Shown: positions 24,601 through 38,300 of the stretch, in pieces
Position numbering within the stretch: position 1 is the stretch's first letter
How the letters are laid out: each line of letters begins with the position of its first letter
NCBI RefSeq assembly: GCF_028389875.1
Contig: NC_084669.1
Coordinates: 6,719,501 to 6,783,500 of the forward strand
Direction: 5' to 3'
From: Rhea pennata
Taxonomy: Eukaryota > Chordata > Aves > Rheiformes > Rheidae
Length of the DNA stretch: 64,000 nucleotides
Notes under the pieces: model-generated
What the model saw: only the letters and a program-made list of their open reading frames with translations
Told to the model about the DNA's origin: nothing
The model's database searches: none
Program-made: the position numbers and the translations under genes

Positions 24601-27600
24601 TCTCCTGTTTTACCTTTGTGCAGTTAAGAATGCTCCTAGTGTATGGCCTGTATAAACGTTGGTAACTGACTGTACTGCTTCAGTCCAAGCTGGGAGGAGT
24701 GGCTGACACACCAGAGGGTTGTGCTGCCATTCAGAGAGACCTGGACAGGCTGGAGAGCTGGGCGGACAGGAACCTCATGAGGTTCAACAAGGGCAAGTGC
24801 TGGGTCCTGCACCTAGGGAGAAATAGCCCTAGGCACCAGTACAAGCTGGGGGCTGACCTTCTGGAGAGCAGCTCTGCAGAGAAGGACCTGGGAGTGCTGG
24901 TGGATGACAAGTTGACCATGAGCCAGCAATGTGCCCTTGTGCCCAGGAAGACTAATGGTATCCTGGGGTGCATCAGGAAGAGTGTTGTCAGCAGGTTGAG
25001 GGAGGTGATCCTGCCCCTCTACTGAGCCCTGGTGAGGCCTCATCTCAAGTCCTGTGTCCAGCTCTGGGCTCCCCAGTCCAAGAGAGACATGGAGCTACTG
25101 GGGAGAGTCCAGCATAGGGCTACAAAGATGATCAGAGGGCTGGAGCACCTGCCTTACGAGAAACGGCTGTGAGAGCTGGGCCTCTTCAGCCTGGGGAAGA
25201 GAAGACTGAGGGGGGATCATATCAATGTGTACAAGTACCTGAAGGGAGGGTGTCGAGGGACAGGGACAAACTCTTTTCAGTTGTCCCATGTGACAGGACA
25301 AGAGGCAGTGGGCAGAAACTGAAGCACAGGAAGTTCTGCCTGAACGTGAGGGGGAATTTATTCCCTGTGAGAGTGACGGAGCACTGGACCAGGTTGCCCA
25401 GAGAGGTTGTGAAGTCTCCTTCTCTGGAGATCTTCAAGGCCTGCCTGGATGCAACCCTGTTTAACATGCTGTAGGTGACCCTGCTGAGCAGGGAGTTTGG
25501 ACTGGGTGATCTTCAGAGGTCCCTTCCAACCTTACCGATTCTATGATTCTTTTTGCTCTGGGATCGTTTAGTATATTTTGTACTGAGGAGAACATGTGGT
25601 GTATCAAGGATGGGAGTTGCTGTGATGCTGAGAGATTGTGTTAGTAACAGCAGCTACCTAGGGCTGTCAAAAAGACTGTTTTCAGCAACCAGGATGGTGT
25701 AAAAAATTACTGCCTCTTTGTTTAGGCTGAAAAGCTGTAAGTTAAACTGTTCTATAAAGTGAATTACTAAACTGGTCCGAATTAATAAAAATAAAATCCA
25801 AAACAACTTTGCAGAGTGCTTTTTAATTTTTTTTTTTTTGTCAGGATAAGACTGAAGGTTTGAGGGCAGGACTTGTGCCAGATTCACTTTCATAGTTTGG
25901 ACCTTGCTAAATGGCATTAGTAGGCACTGTGCTACAAGGCTCATGGTGTATACTCATTGACCTTCTTGATGAAAATAGCTTTATAATTGGATACATGTAT
26001 TTTATTAATATGTATGAAGCGCTTGATTAAGTACTGATGGATAGACATCTCTATATCTACTTGAAATTCTTATATTAATGGAGGGGTCTGCAGTTGGTTT
26101 CCAGGAATGTCATTGAAAAACTGCTACTGCAGTTGCATCTGCCAGCAGTTTTTGTGTGGCCAACTAAATCAAGCTATCAATGGACTTTGGTTAGAGTTGT
26201 TTAAATTCCAAAAGTGTACAATATTAAGCATTTAAATCTCAAATGTTTTGGTTTGCAACTCTCCTATTAATTAGACTTTACTTTCAGAATTCCTTGAGGT
26301 TGGCAAAAAGCAGCCTGCCCTTGATGTTCTCTATGATGTTATGAAAAGTAAAAAACACCGAACATGGCAAAAGATTCACGAGCCTATTATGCTGAAGTAC
26401 TTAGAGCTCTGTGTGGATCTCCGCAAGAGTCATCTGGCAAAAGAAGGACTGTACCAGTACAAGAATATTTGTCAGCAGGTATGGCTTTTGAAATGTATTT
26501 ATGATTTTCAGCATGGTATAGGTCATCTGATAAGACCTAAAAAATAACTAACTAGCCTTGAATTAGAATAAATCTACTTTATAGATGTTCCTGTTTTTAT
26601 TAAATACATGCTGTGTATTGCAAAGGAAACTATCGTAGATGTTCTGCCGTTGCTGTAGGTGAACATCAAATCTTTAGAGGATGTTGTTCGAGCCTATTTA
26701 AAATTAGCTGAAGAGAAAACAGAAGCAGCTAAGGAAGAATCACAGCAGATGGTACTGGATATAGAAGACTTAGATAACATTCAAACTCCAGAAAGGTAGG
26801 AGACCTTTCTTTAAAGTGTAAGCCCTTCACAGCAAAATATTTGTGTTTGTAAACTACTGGCATAAAGATTTCTAGATCGCCAATGGATGTTTTGAATTTG
26901 AATATATAATAAGACAACAATGAAAACGGCATTGTAACATTTTCGAGTTGAGACTTAACTTGGTTCTTTCAAGTTGCCTTAAAATAATTTCCAAACTTAT
27001 AATTCTTGAACTATGAAATTCTTCACTGATCTATATGAGCTGTGTGGTGCAGTTAAATCAGCAATGTTAGGAAAATTAATTTATTATATAAATAACAGAT
27101 CACATTTTCTAAATTTTTTGGTGTGTGACTTTATTTTTGTGCACTTTGTTTTTTTTTAACATAGTTGTATTATAGATAGTATAGTTACGGGGTTTTTAAA
27201 TGCAGTAGAACTAGGAAACAGCTCGGGAACTTTTAGAAATAATTTTGGAGTGTTGTTTTTTCTTCTGCCACATCTCTTTCTTTAAAGGTAGGAATGAAGT
27301 AAAGAATGAAAATGAAAACAATGACTGAGGGAGTGGAGGAGAAGATTCGCAATATTGACAAGTCAGAAGTAGCTGGATAGAGAAACTGCAGACTGGATGT
27401 TATACTTAAAGGGTACCTAGTAAGAGCTATATGGATGCAAAATGTTTTCTGATAGAGCACACAGAAGACTTGAGGATTAGAAATGCAGCTGGAAATGACT
27501 GTGGATAAGGATATGATGGAAGAGGGAGACTGTGTAATTTCAGTTTTACATGCTAGACTGAAAGGTGAACTGCTGTATGAGGCGGGTGACCCATAGAAAT

Positions 27601-30600
27601 GTGGGACTGCTGGAACAAGCTGGCTAATGGAGGAGACACAGAGTTGAGAAACTGATCTGCTTCACAGAAAATTAAAGAAAAGAAACTAGCAAAAGCAGAA
27701 AGTGAATGGGAAAGAAATGGAGAAGCCTCTGTACCCTAGAAGAGAGGAGAAGTGGTGGACAGAGCCAGGGGTCAGTGTGCAAGGAGTATAGATGATGATA
27801 TATAAGAGCAGGAAGGATCCCTACTCAGAAGGAAGAATAAGAGTTATTTGACTAGCTGCTTTTTAGAGTTGGTTGTGTGGGTGGAGACATCTTTTTAAGT
27901 GGACCTGAAGATTGGTCAAAGCACCATGTCCAGAAATGGATAAAATGAATTTCCATAGGTAGAAAGATAGACAGCAGGATAAAGGGAATGTGAATGTATA
28001 GGATGAAAGTATAAGAGTAATAAAAATGTGGTAGAATAGCAGTTGCAGTATGTGCCGTTCAGAAAACCAAGAATAAGATTGAAAAGATTGACTGAGACAC
28101 TAATGATGTTCTAGAGGTGGAGGAAAAAAAAAAAAAAAGGAAAATGGAATTAGTAGCCTGAATTGAACAAAAATCAGTGAATCAGAACCACTATAGAAAA
28201 GAAAATAAAAAATAACTACAGTGAGAACTGTTCTGGGAACCGGGCCCTAGCTTTCTAGGGTCTGCTTAGATCTACATAGATGCACATGTAATGTGTTGGA
28301 CTGTAAACTGTTCATTATCGATTGCTGAACAAATGCTATTAATTATACTAGGGCCAAATTCATTCCTGACTGTGATAATCTTCAGACTTTTTCACCAAAT
28401 TGTGCATGTGTAAACAAAAGCTGGTGTTATTTTACACTTGCTTAGGTAATTGATAAGATAATAAAGGGTGTAAAAAGGTTCTGAGTGTTATGGTTAATTG
28501 GATGGAAAATCATCTAAAGAGGGGAAACAGAAGAACTTGGAAGAATGGAAAAGAGGACTGAACTGATCAGTAAATACATCTACTTTAGCGTATTGACGTT
28601 CACTTAGCATTTAGCTTAAGCAAGCAGTGCCAGATTACGGTGTAAGCACTCTCCAGTTACTGGTTTCTTCTCTGCCATAAATGTTGTCAGAATGTTTTGT
28701 GGGAGACCTTCCTAATCGGCTTCAGGCAAAGTGAGATCAGCTCAAAGTGCATATATATATCCTTCAAATTAATCTATTGATTTAGGGAATGTTCACATTA
28801 CCTCTGCTGATAGCGCTATGTATGTGATGCCATCTGCAGAAAAGAGGTGACAGGTGGGGTGCAAATAATGTTTTCAGTCTTTCTAACTGAGTTTGGAAGA
28901 AGATACGTGTTCCATATCCTTAAGAAATCAAGAGGTGTGGGGAATAAATTAAAATCTCCGTAAGTCAAACCAAATTAAACCTTACAGAAGATACTAAAAA
29001 GACATAAAAAACGCAATACTTTGCATCTGTTTTTTTGTAAGAACGTTGATGCTGGAATAAAAGGGGAGCAGTTTTGGGGAGCAAGGAAATCACCTTGTCT
29101 GAGGTGGAGGGAAAGGTCAATTTTCTCTTCGTCTTGAGTGGAAGGATGATTTCTACCCTAGAGTTTTGAAAATACTAGCAGATGAAATTTCAGGTACAAT
29201 ATGAAATAATTCTACTAAAGATGTTGCAGACATCCGTCTATGTAGAGAGTATATTTTTCTCATCATCCCTATGTAAGCATGAGTAGTGGTTTGAACAATT
29301 GTGGATTGGTTATCTTGGTCATAACAGCTTTTAGGTCTTTAGAATGACTTTTGAAGGAAGTAATACATGGAGTTAAACATTAGGGGAAAAAAATCAGCAC
29401 AAGTTTGCCAAAGGGTACATGTCATCAGATTAATTTGGTAGTTTTTTGGGTAACTGAATTTTTTAGATTCAAGAAATGTCAGAGAGCTAACCTGAGACAA
29501 AATAAAGCTGATGATACTATGCCATAAGGGGTGTTTTCAGTTGAGTTGGAAGGTGACTAAGATGTTTCTTAGTGAGAGACTGACAACATGCAGCGATGAA
29601 AGGAGAGATGAAGTAGGAAGAATTTTACTGTGAATTCTTTGAAGAAAATCCTGGCATAGAAACTAGAGAAGTTTACAGAAGATAAAAAAATTGGCAGAAA
29701 CTGTCAAAGTGGAGGACATTTGTCTTGTGTAGGTGACCATGAGGAATGGAGTTACAGTAGTCAAATAAAATTCATAAAGATATGGAATAGAAGGCCATAG
29801 ATTAAATGTTAACTGTAAGACTCTGGTATAAGAGGGCTGTTCACTTGTTACAAAAAAATGAAAAGGTTATAATACTGTCCTTAGTGGCTGTTTCTGGATG
29901 ACAAAGCCACATGGCAATGAAAAGGCAATTTCAATACTAACATATTTCAGGTGGTATACTCTGTTGAAGACCAAGATCTAAAAAATCTAGTCTTAAAAAA
30001 GATCTGAAGAGGCTATTGAATCTTTCCATCTACACTGAGTCATGATAAATTGTAATTTAAAGGCTTCCTGATGGCATTGTCTAACCTGCTCTTTAAATCC
30101 TTCAATAATAGCAATTCCTCAACCTCCCTTGCCAATCCGTATTTTGATATTTTATTGTCCTCAAGAATAAAAAGTTACTCTCAATGTCTAATTGAAATAA
30201 TCTTTGTTGCAGAGGAATCTCATCAATACCTAGACATTGGAGATTGACTGACTGACTCTTCCTTTCCTTGTTACTCTTTTATGTATCTGATGTCTAAAAA
30301 ATGTCTCAGTCATTTCTTCAGATGAACCATTTGAGTTTTCAGTGGTTTTTGTTCATGTTTTCTAGACTTCTTGCTTTTCTTTTTCTCTACGTTCTCTGCT
30401 TGATTTGTTGGGGGAGTCACTGGTGAAATTCCATCTTTAGTGGAATTAGAACTGGAAGCAATGTAGCAAAAAGTAGTTAGAGAGTTAAAAGAATTGAGAG
30501 TTGTTATTAGAAGTTGAGTTCAGAAAGGGTTTTTAAAAATGAAAGCTGAGAGAAGGTAAAGATGCTTCTTAATTTTATCTTTGGCATGAGTGGGGAGACG

Positions 30601-32279
30601 CAGGACTACATAGCGTAAGGGATAATGTTGGTGGTAACAGTGAATTTGTCTTAGTAACTCAGGAATTCTTTGCAATTCTTTATTTTTTGTGAACAACGGA
30701 ACGTAGAATGAGGGACCAGTAAAAGCAGAATTGTCAGATCTTACTTCTGACATTTTTAGCAGACCATTTTTTTCATATCAGAATTTTAAAAGGATTTCAT
30801 ACTTCTAATGTGAATGTGTTGTTGTTACCAGTGTTTAAGCATTTAGGAAAAATAGTTGGTTGAAGTGATGGCTGGAGGGATTTTTATTAGTTGAGCAGTG
30901 AGAAAAATTGACATTTAGTGTGATTGGCCTACAGTTTGTTACTGACAAAATTTTAACTCAGTTCATCTTTTTCTGTTTTTAATAAAAGGTAGAGGGTGTG
31001 TTGAACTGTTTATATGTGACAGAGGCCTTTTTGGGGAGGAAATGCAAATCATAAGGTGATGGAATATCTGATTTCCGCTGTGTCATATGTCAACAAGCTC
31101 AAGTGAGCTCCCTCTAGCACTGCGGGTGACTGAAGAAGGAAATTTCAGCAAGCAGGAAAGTATCTGAGTAGATAATGATATTTGAATCTAACAGAATAAC
31201 AGTCAGCTGCTGCTGACTGCTGCTCTCACCTGAGGGAAGGTGAGAATCCCAGAGTTAGTTTCCTTTGGCTTACTCATGTGAAGGACACGCAGACCCCTGA
31301 GCCCTCTGTTATCTCTGGAGCATGTATGTGTCAGTCCGTATACAGGGGCCTAAGTTTGAAACTTAGCAAACAAGCAAAGATACCTTTGCATCCTTTAAAG
31401 GAAAAGTTTAAGGAACTAATTTGAAAATAAGCAGTAGATTTCTTTTCAGATGTTCAGATTCCTTTGGTCTCATCTTAGATCCTGAAAAACTGGAATTCTG
31501 GGGAATAAAGTACTTCCTTGTTTTTAATCCGTCCTCTCCTCTCAATTGTAGTGTTCTTTTGAGTGCTGTGAGTGGAGAAGACACTCAGGATCGTACTGAC
31601 CGACTACTTTTGACACCTTGGGTTAAATTTCTGTGGGAATCATATAGACAATGTTTGGATCTTCTCCGAAATAATTCCAGAGTGGAACGTCTGTACCATG
31701 ATATTGCGCAGCAAGGTAAGTTAAAAAGATGGAAGCCAAAGTATAATGAGATTTAGAACGCCGATGTTATATATTGTAAAACTACAAAATTGCAAGTTAT
31801 TTTTATTTAGATACTGCCTCAGAGTTGAAAATACGTTAATTTCTTACATGTGTGTATGTATGCACATCATATTCTTAAAATTATAAAGGTTCCCTAAAAT
31901 TAGTGTGGTTCTCAATCTTTTCATGTAAGAAAACATTCAAGGAAAAGTTATTTTTTCCTGACTATACTGACATTAAGAATTGGTAGTGCTGTGTCTCTTA
32001 TTTTCTGTTACTTATTGATCAAAATTGTCTTGTCTTGTTTTTGCTTTATCTGGAATGACAAATGTGCTTTCCACTGATGTATGCTATATCAACTGAATTC
32101 AAGAGCTAGCATGCATAAATGGGTACTCTAAAATTACCATAAGCTATACATTTTGAAACAGACATAACTTAGGAAAACACTATTTGGAAGATAATAGGAA
32201 ATGGTTTCATCTGATTCTTTCTAGCATTATTCTGCAAATATTGAATTAGTAAGAACAGATTCTTCTGTGCTGTTTGTGG

Positions 32280-32316
<37 letters not shown>

Positions 32317-35300
32317 GATAAGAGATGAGTGGAAAAAATTTTCCTGTATGTATACCACTTGGGGCTCTGTATTTTTTTAAAAAAGAGGCTGTTATATTTT
32401 TTTACTGGACTCAAATTGTGCAAGTACATTAGGAAAGGTGACGGTCAGATGAGTTCTAGATGCCTTCGTCTCCATTTTTTTCTGAAAGCTTCATTTAGCT
32501 TACCATATTTAAATGACTTGAGACTTTTTCCCCACATTTTACAGAATCGGAGCCTGAGTTCCTGATAGCCACAGAATTTTATTTGCACTAAGTTCAAAAT
32601 AAAAACAAGAAACCTTGCTTAAATTAGAGCATTTTAAAGAGATGCATTGAGCTTAATTATGTAGAAGCACATCGATTTTTTGAGGTCAGGATGTTAGTGC
32701 TCTGCATTGTCAATTAATTATACGTGAGAGTTGGATTATGTCTTTGTATTATATATATAATACATATATAATATATATAGATAATATATAATATATAATT
32801 ATCTATATATATATAATATATATAATTATACATATGTTTTTTATATATATATATTATGTCTTTGGACTATAAATTAAGATCTTCAAATATATTAATTTTA
32901 ATATTTGAATGCCATTTAGGATTATAGTGAAATCAACATTGGTTAACATTCCTAATTTATATTGTTCGTTTTTGCAGCTTTTAAGTTCTGCCTACAGTAC
33001 ACGCGTAAGGCTGAGTTCCGTAAACTCTGTGATAACCTGAGAATGCACTTGGGGCAGATCCAGCGTCATCACAACCAAAGCACAGCAATCAACCTCAACA
33101 ATCCTGATAGCCAGTCGATGCACTTGGAGACCAGGCTTGTGCAGCTTGATAGTGCTATTAGCATGGAACTGTGGCAGGTATGCAGCAGGGCTACTGTAAT
33201 CACAGCGTAATCTTCAGCTTCTCCAGAATCTTTCCGCTCAAGTCATGTTTCATGCTATATACTCCTTGATAAAGATAGGATTATAGCGGAAGAATAAAAT
33301 TTATATATCTGGACTGTGATACTACATGCATACTGAATATTTAAAGTCTGATGTTCCTAGAATTGCTGTTTTCACATAGCATTTCAAAGCAAGCTTCTGC
33401 TGGTAGTATTTAATAGTGAAGTGCTTGAAGTCTGTTGAAGCTGTGAAAGTGAAAGTTGTATGTCTTCTCTTCTGACATTTTGTGTTCCCATGAACTAGGT
33501 CACTGAGAAGTAGCTGGTAAACAGTAAAGTCTGTTAGGTTGGGGCCCCAGTACTGCTTTTTGAAGAATGCTAATGTCTACCCAGTGAGAGTACTGTCAAG
33601 GAAACTTCTCCAAGATGTACTTTTCTTTTGGAATCTTTCTAATGTCAAATTAGTTCAAAATACAGAGATGTGATTTTTTGTTTTTGTGAATCTGGAGAAC
33701 TTTCTCTGTTGCATAATTTCCGTTTTAGATGCGTAAGTAATTGCATGTAAGACATTTCTAAGATGATTTTGTATGTTTTTAGGGAAACTGCTCATTTTTG
33801 TTCACAAACATGCTTTATACAGAAAACGGTGAAAAGCTCAAATAGCAGATGTAGTCTGAAAATTTCTGATATTCTGAGAATTTTCTTGGTTTTTAGCTTG
33901 AAAAACTGAAATAATTCAATTTGCAGAAAATTATCCAAATTAAATAATCTTTAACAAATTGTCACAGGTGAAATTAAATTATTTGCATTTACTGCGGATC
34001 TCTTTATTAGTGGGAAATACTTGATTTCATCAATGTAGATGGCAAAGCTGATGTTCTCAGCTTTTAGAGGCACTTATGTATTATAGTCATATAAAAGCCT
34101 TCAGAGAATGCATATTTTTCACTCTTTTGGCAGTTGCAAATAACTTCCTTGAAGTAGTGTATTTGTTTCTTTCTTTAGGAAGCTTTTAAAGCAGTGGAGG
34201 ATATTCATGGGCTATTCGCACTGTCAAAGAAACCACCCAAACCACAGCTGATGGCAAATTACTACCACAAAGTTTCTACTGTTTTCTGGAAATCAGGAAA
34301 TGCTCTTTTTCATGCATCCACACTTCACCGACTTTATCACTTATCAAGAGAAATGCGGAAGAATCTCACACAAGAGGAGATGCAGAGGTGGGGAAGGATA
34401 GTTAATGTGATCATAGATTATATTTTTAACTTCTTAAGTTCAAAAATAAATTGTACCCCCAATTAAATTGTACTGCCATATCGATGGCATATGCTTGGGT
34501 GTAAGCAGATTTGCTTAAAGTGGCCAGTACTGATTGTCCCCCCAAAAAATTTAGAGCAAGAAGGATATTTTGCAAAGCTACAGTGTAAGTAAAGTAAACA
34601 ACGGGATCGCCTGAGTTAAACTTCCTTTTCTGTCACTGTCTGGAAATCAAAGCAAGTTAATAGGTGTCTGTGTTTTGTTTTTTTTTTTTTTTGCAAAATG
34701 GCTAGTATAAACTTTTCCTGAAAGATAATATATACAGGAGTGTATGAGTTCTTAAGACAAATAAACTTTGGTTTTTTTGGTGATAAGTATGATATTGGCA
34801 AGGCTTTTCAGCCATGCAGGATTACTGACTGCATTAACCTCTGAAGTTCATTTACAGGCCTTTATAGAGTCAGAATGTGGTGGGAGTAAGTATTCTGTGG
34901 AACTTCTTAAATTCTTGCTCATCTATGCGCTGATGTCAAAATTTAAATATATCATTTGCGCTGTAACATCAAAAAATACATCCAACTTTTTCAGTAATGT
35001 TTAAAAGTCAGTGCAATTAGAATGATTTCTATGAATTTGCAGGTAAAATAAGTCTGAAAAGTCTCTGCTTTCTATTGTTTTAATTATTTTGTAATATCTT
35101 GATATATACAGTGGCGTCTTAGGTTTCTTATTCTACACATATGTATGTACATGTGTACACATGCGTACACACAAGTAGTAAAAACATGTTACCAAAATCT
35201 CTGAGTACTGAAGAACACTTCACACTGTTCTCTTACTGCACAGATGTCATCTTTTCTGTTATTGCTGGTATTTTTACAGTTTTTCAGCATCAGTGCTACT

Positions 35301-38300
35301 TGTTCCCCATTCTTGAATTAGTGTGTATATGAAAAAGAAGTAATTACTGTTCTTATGCATTTCATATTTGTGGTTATATTTTGTCAACAGAATGTCTACT
35401 CGAGTCCTTTTGGCCACTCTGTCGATTCCTATAACTCCTGAGCGAACTGATATTGCTCGCCTTCTGGATATGGATGGAATTATTGTTGAAAAACAGCGGC
35501 GTCTGGCAACCCTGTTGGGTCTTCAGGCCCCACCAACACGTGGCAGTCTTATTAATGATATGGTACGTAGTGACACTTGGGTGAGAAGCTTTTGAATAGT
35601 GAGTTTGTTTTCCTTATAGAAGCACTGCATTTAGGTATGAGGCATCAGTTTGAAAATAAAACAGCCTTATGATTAATTATATGACTTATGCTATAGTATG
35701 AAAATTTCAGATCTGTGAGAAGGACTGTTTGGTAAGAGCAGCAATAAAGAGGCCTGAATCTTGGTGTGAAGTAAAGGTTAACATTCAGTGTTGTCCAACA
35801 TATTAACCAAAAAACAGATGTCTTTGAATCTTTTAGAGGCTCTCTGGAAAAAGTTATATTTGTGTAGAAAAAGAAAAGCTAGAACTTTGTTTTTTCTTAC
35901 GCTAAGGGGAAGTGTAATTAATTGAACATAAGTTTTTTCTCTTTTCAGTTTTAAGTAATTTTGGGGAAGAGTAGAAAGGTCAGGTACCAAATATTGGACA
36001 GTAAGGACTTAAGTAGTTACGAAAAATCTCTTGCCTAACTTGAAGAAATACTAGTCGTAGCTGTCTGCAGACCCTTCTAGATGCATATGTGCCTGAAACT
36101 TATATTTGTAGTTCATTTTATAGTTTGTGTTTATTGGCCTTCTGGGAGTTCTGCAGTTTATCTTAGAAACAGTTTAAAAGTTTAAAGTTTACTTGTGAAC
36201 TGAGATACTTGTTTTAGTTCAGGTGTAGGCCTAAATCTACAGTAGGACAGTAGGTCTTCATTTGTGTTTTAGAAATTTGTAATAAGTTGAGAATGATGCG
36301 CTAGTCTAAATATTTTCTTGTTTGTGTTTTTTGTCTACTTTTCCATTTGTAAATGAAGACAGTTAAATCGTGTAACGTAGTTATTGTCAGTGTAATTAAG
36401 AGTGTTTTGTATCTTAACAAAAAGTGTCTTGTATCGAAAGGTACCACGTGCCTTTTTAACTTGAATATAAAACTCTTAAAGTATAATTATTTGTAGTTAT
36501 TTGTTCATGTTATATTTATTTTGAGGGATTTTTGTTTGTTTGTTTTGACTATAGGTAAGGTTCAATGTAGTGCAGTATGTTGTTCCAGAAGTGAAAGAAC
36601 TTTACAATTGGCTTGAAGTAGACTTTCACCCACTAAAGTTATGTACTCGTGTCAGCAAGGTAAGTTTTATAGCTCTGCATATGTAATCGTTGATCAGGAC
36701 TACTAGAGTACTATTTGAGTGTTTGATGGTGGTAAATACCAGCTAATTGTCTGTGTGTTGGTTTCTTCTCCCGCTTTTCCCCCTCAATTTTTTAATGGTG
36801 GCCTTTATTTGGCCAAATGCCTTTACAAGTATGCATACATAACAGATGATATAGATAGCACACCAAATTATTAAATTGAAATAAAAATTTACCTAGGTCT
36901 CTGAGGTACTGTGTAGAGGGCATACATAAAGATGCAGAGTTTTGGGAGCTTCTCAGAAGTTACTGTGGGTGGAAATGATAATGAGTTGAATTTTATTTAA
37001 TGATGTAGGAATGAGAAAAAAAATTGTTAGTGAATAAATTGTGTGGGAAATGGAAAATTTGACTGTAGTCTAATTTTATTATTGATATGTAGAGTCTTGG
37101 AGGTGAAATAATATGAGATGATGTTGATTATGTTAATATATATTCTGCAATTGATCAGCCACATCGTACTCTTCCTTTATGGGAACAAATGCATTTGAGT
37201 GGCAAAGAACTTGAAGGTAAATTAGCAGTGTGGTTACTGTTGACACTGCTGTTAGTCACCTTCATACAAAAGATGTTAGCTATCCCTTATAAATAAGTGT
37301 TCTAATCAAGATTTACCTCAGTAAAATAACCTATCATCTGGAGAGGAGTGCTGTTGTTTCGTGAATTGTAAAACAGAAGTGTTCAAGAACCACGCTTCCT
37401 GCTTAAAAGTTGAAGTTTTCTAGGATTGTTGCAGATAGAGTAACTTTTAAGAATTGTGGTAGGTTCTGAACTGGGTGAAAGATCAAGCTGAAAAGGAGCC
37501 TGAACTGCAACTCTACGTTCCTCACCTGCAAAACAATACCATTCTTCGACTTCTGCAGCAGGTATGAATAGGGAAGATGTACGTTCATAAGTATATGTAA
37601 GTTAGAAAATGCTTTGGAAAAATCCTAAGCTGGAAACTTTGGTGTTAAAGTAAATTTTTCCGTCGGATAGAAGACCATTCTGACTTTAAAATATTTTTTC
37701 CAGTGTGTATCTTGCACTTTCAGTTTTCTGCATTGTGAAGGTACAGCCATAGCAACTACACTTGATTTTTAATAGTGATTGCATACAGTAGTATGTTCTT
37801 TTGCTTAGATTTTTTTCATATAGGTCTGTGAAGTCCCATGTAATGAAATTCATTGTTTCTTAGAACTTTATTTGGAGTAAGTTTTAGGTGGGATTTTTCT
37901 GAGCATATTTTTTTGTTAGCTGTCTTACAAAACGCACATTTCATTGACCTGCTTTCGTTACAAGTGAGAGCAGTGTTATTTCTGATGTGCTAAAGAAATA
38001 GTTGAAGGCTAATTAGCAGCATAGCTGTATGTAGTTACTGCTGCCAGTCTCCTTCAAACAAAGAACCCATTCAGGAATAATATTTAATCTTAGGTTAAGT
38101 TTGAATGCTATACAGAAGTAAAATGCTGAAGGAGTATTTGTAGCTTTATTAATATGTATGCATCATTATTTGACAGTGTAGCAAATTCGCTTTTATTGCC
38201 TTTAACAACTTCTATTTCTGATCTCTTTCTAACGGGTACAAAAATACTTAACACTCATTTTTTTTACATACAGGTGGCCCAGATTTATCAAAGCATTGAA

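Larger units (their letters stand above)
26796..31551 (+). other. EIF3A: EIF3A intron 3
   Basis: Largest intron of the gene (4.76 kb). From about 27290 to 30000 the plus strand is unusually rich in A and G, with only short open frames and no repeat family I could name. At 30040-30450 it holds an old minus-strand CR1/L3-like fragment. The acceptor is weak in pyrimidines only close to the AG (CTCTCAATTGTAG). Confidence 0.7.

Noticed and set aside
37110-37160. Possible C/D box snoRNA (GATGATG ... CTGA-like) just before copy A in EIF3A intron 8
   Set aside because: The C-box match is imperfect (ATGATGT) and no proper D box or terminal stem could be placed; the H/ACA structure explains the region better.
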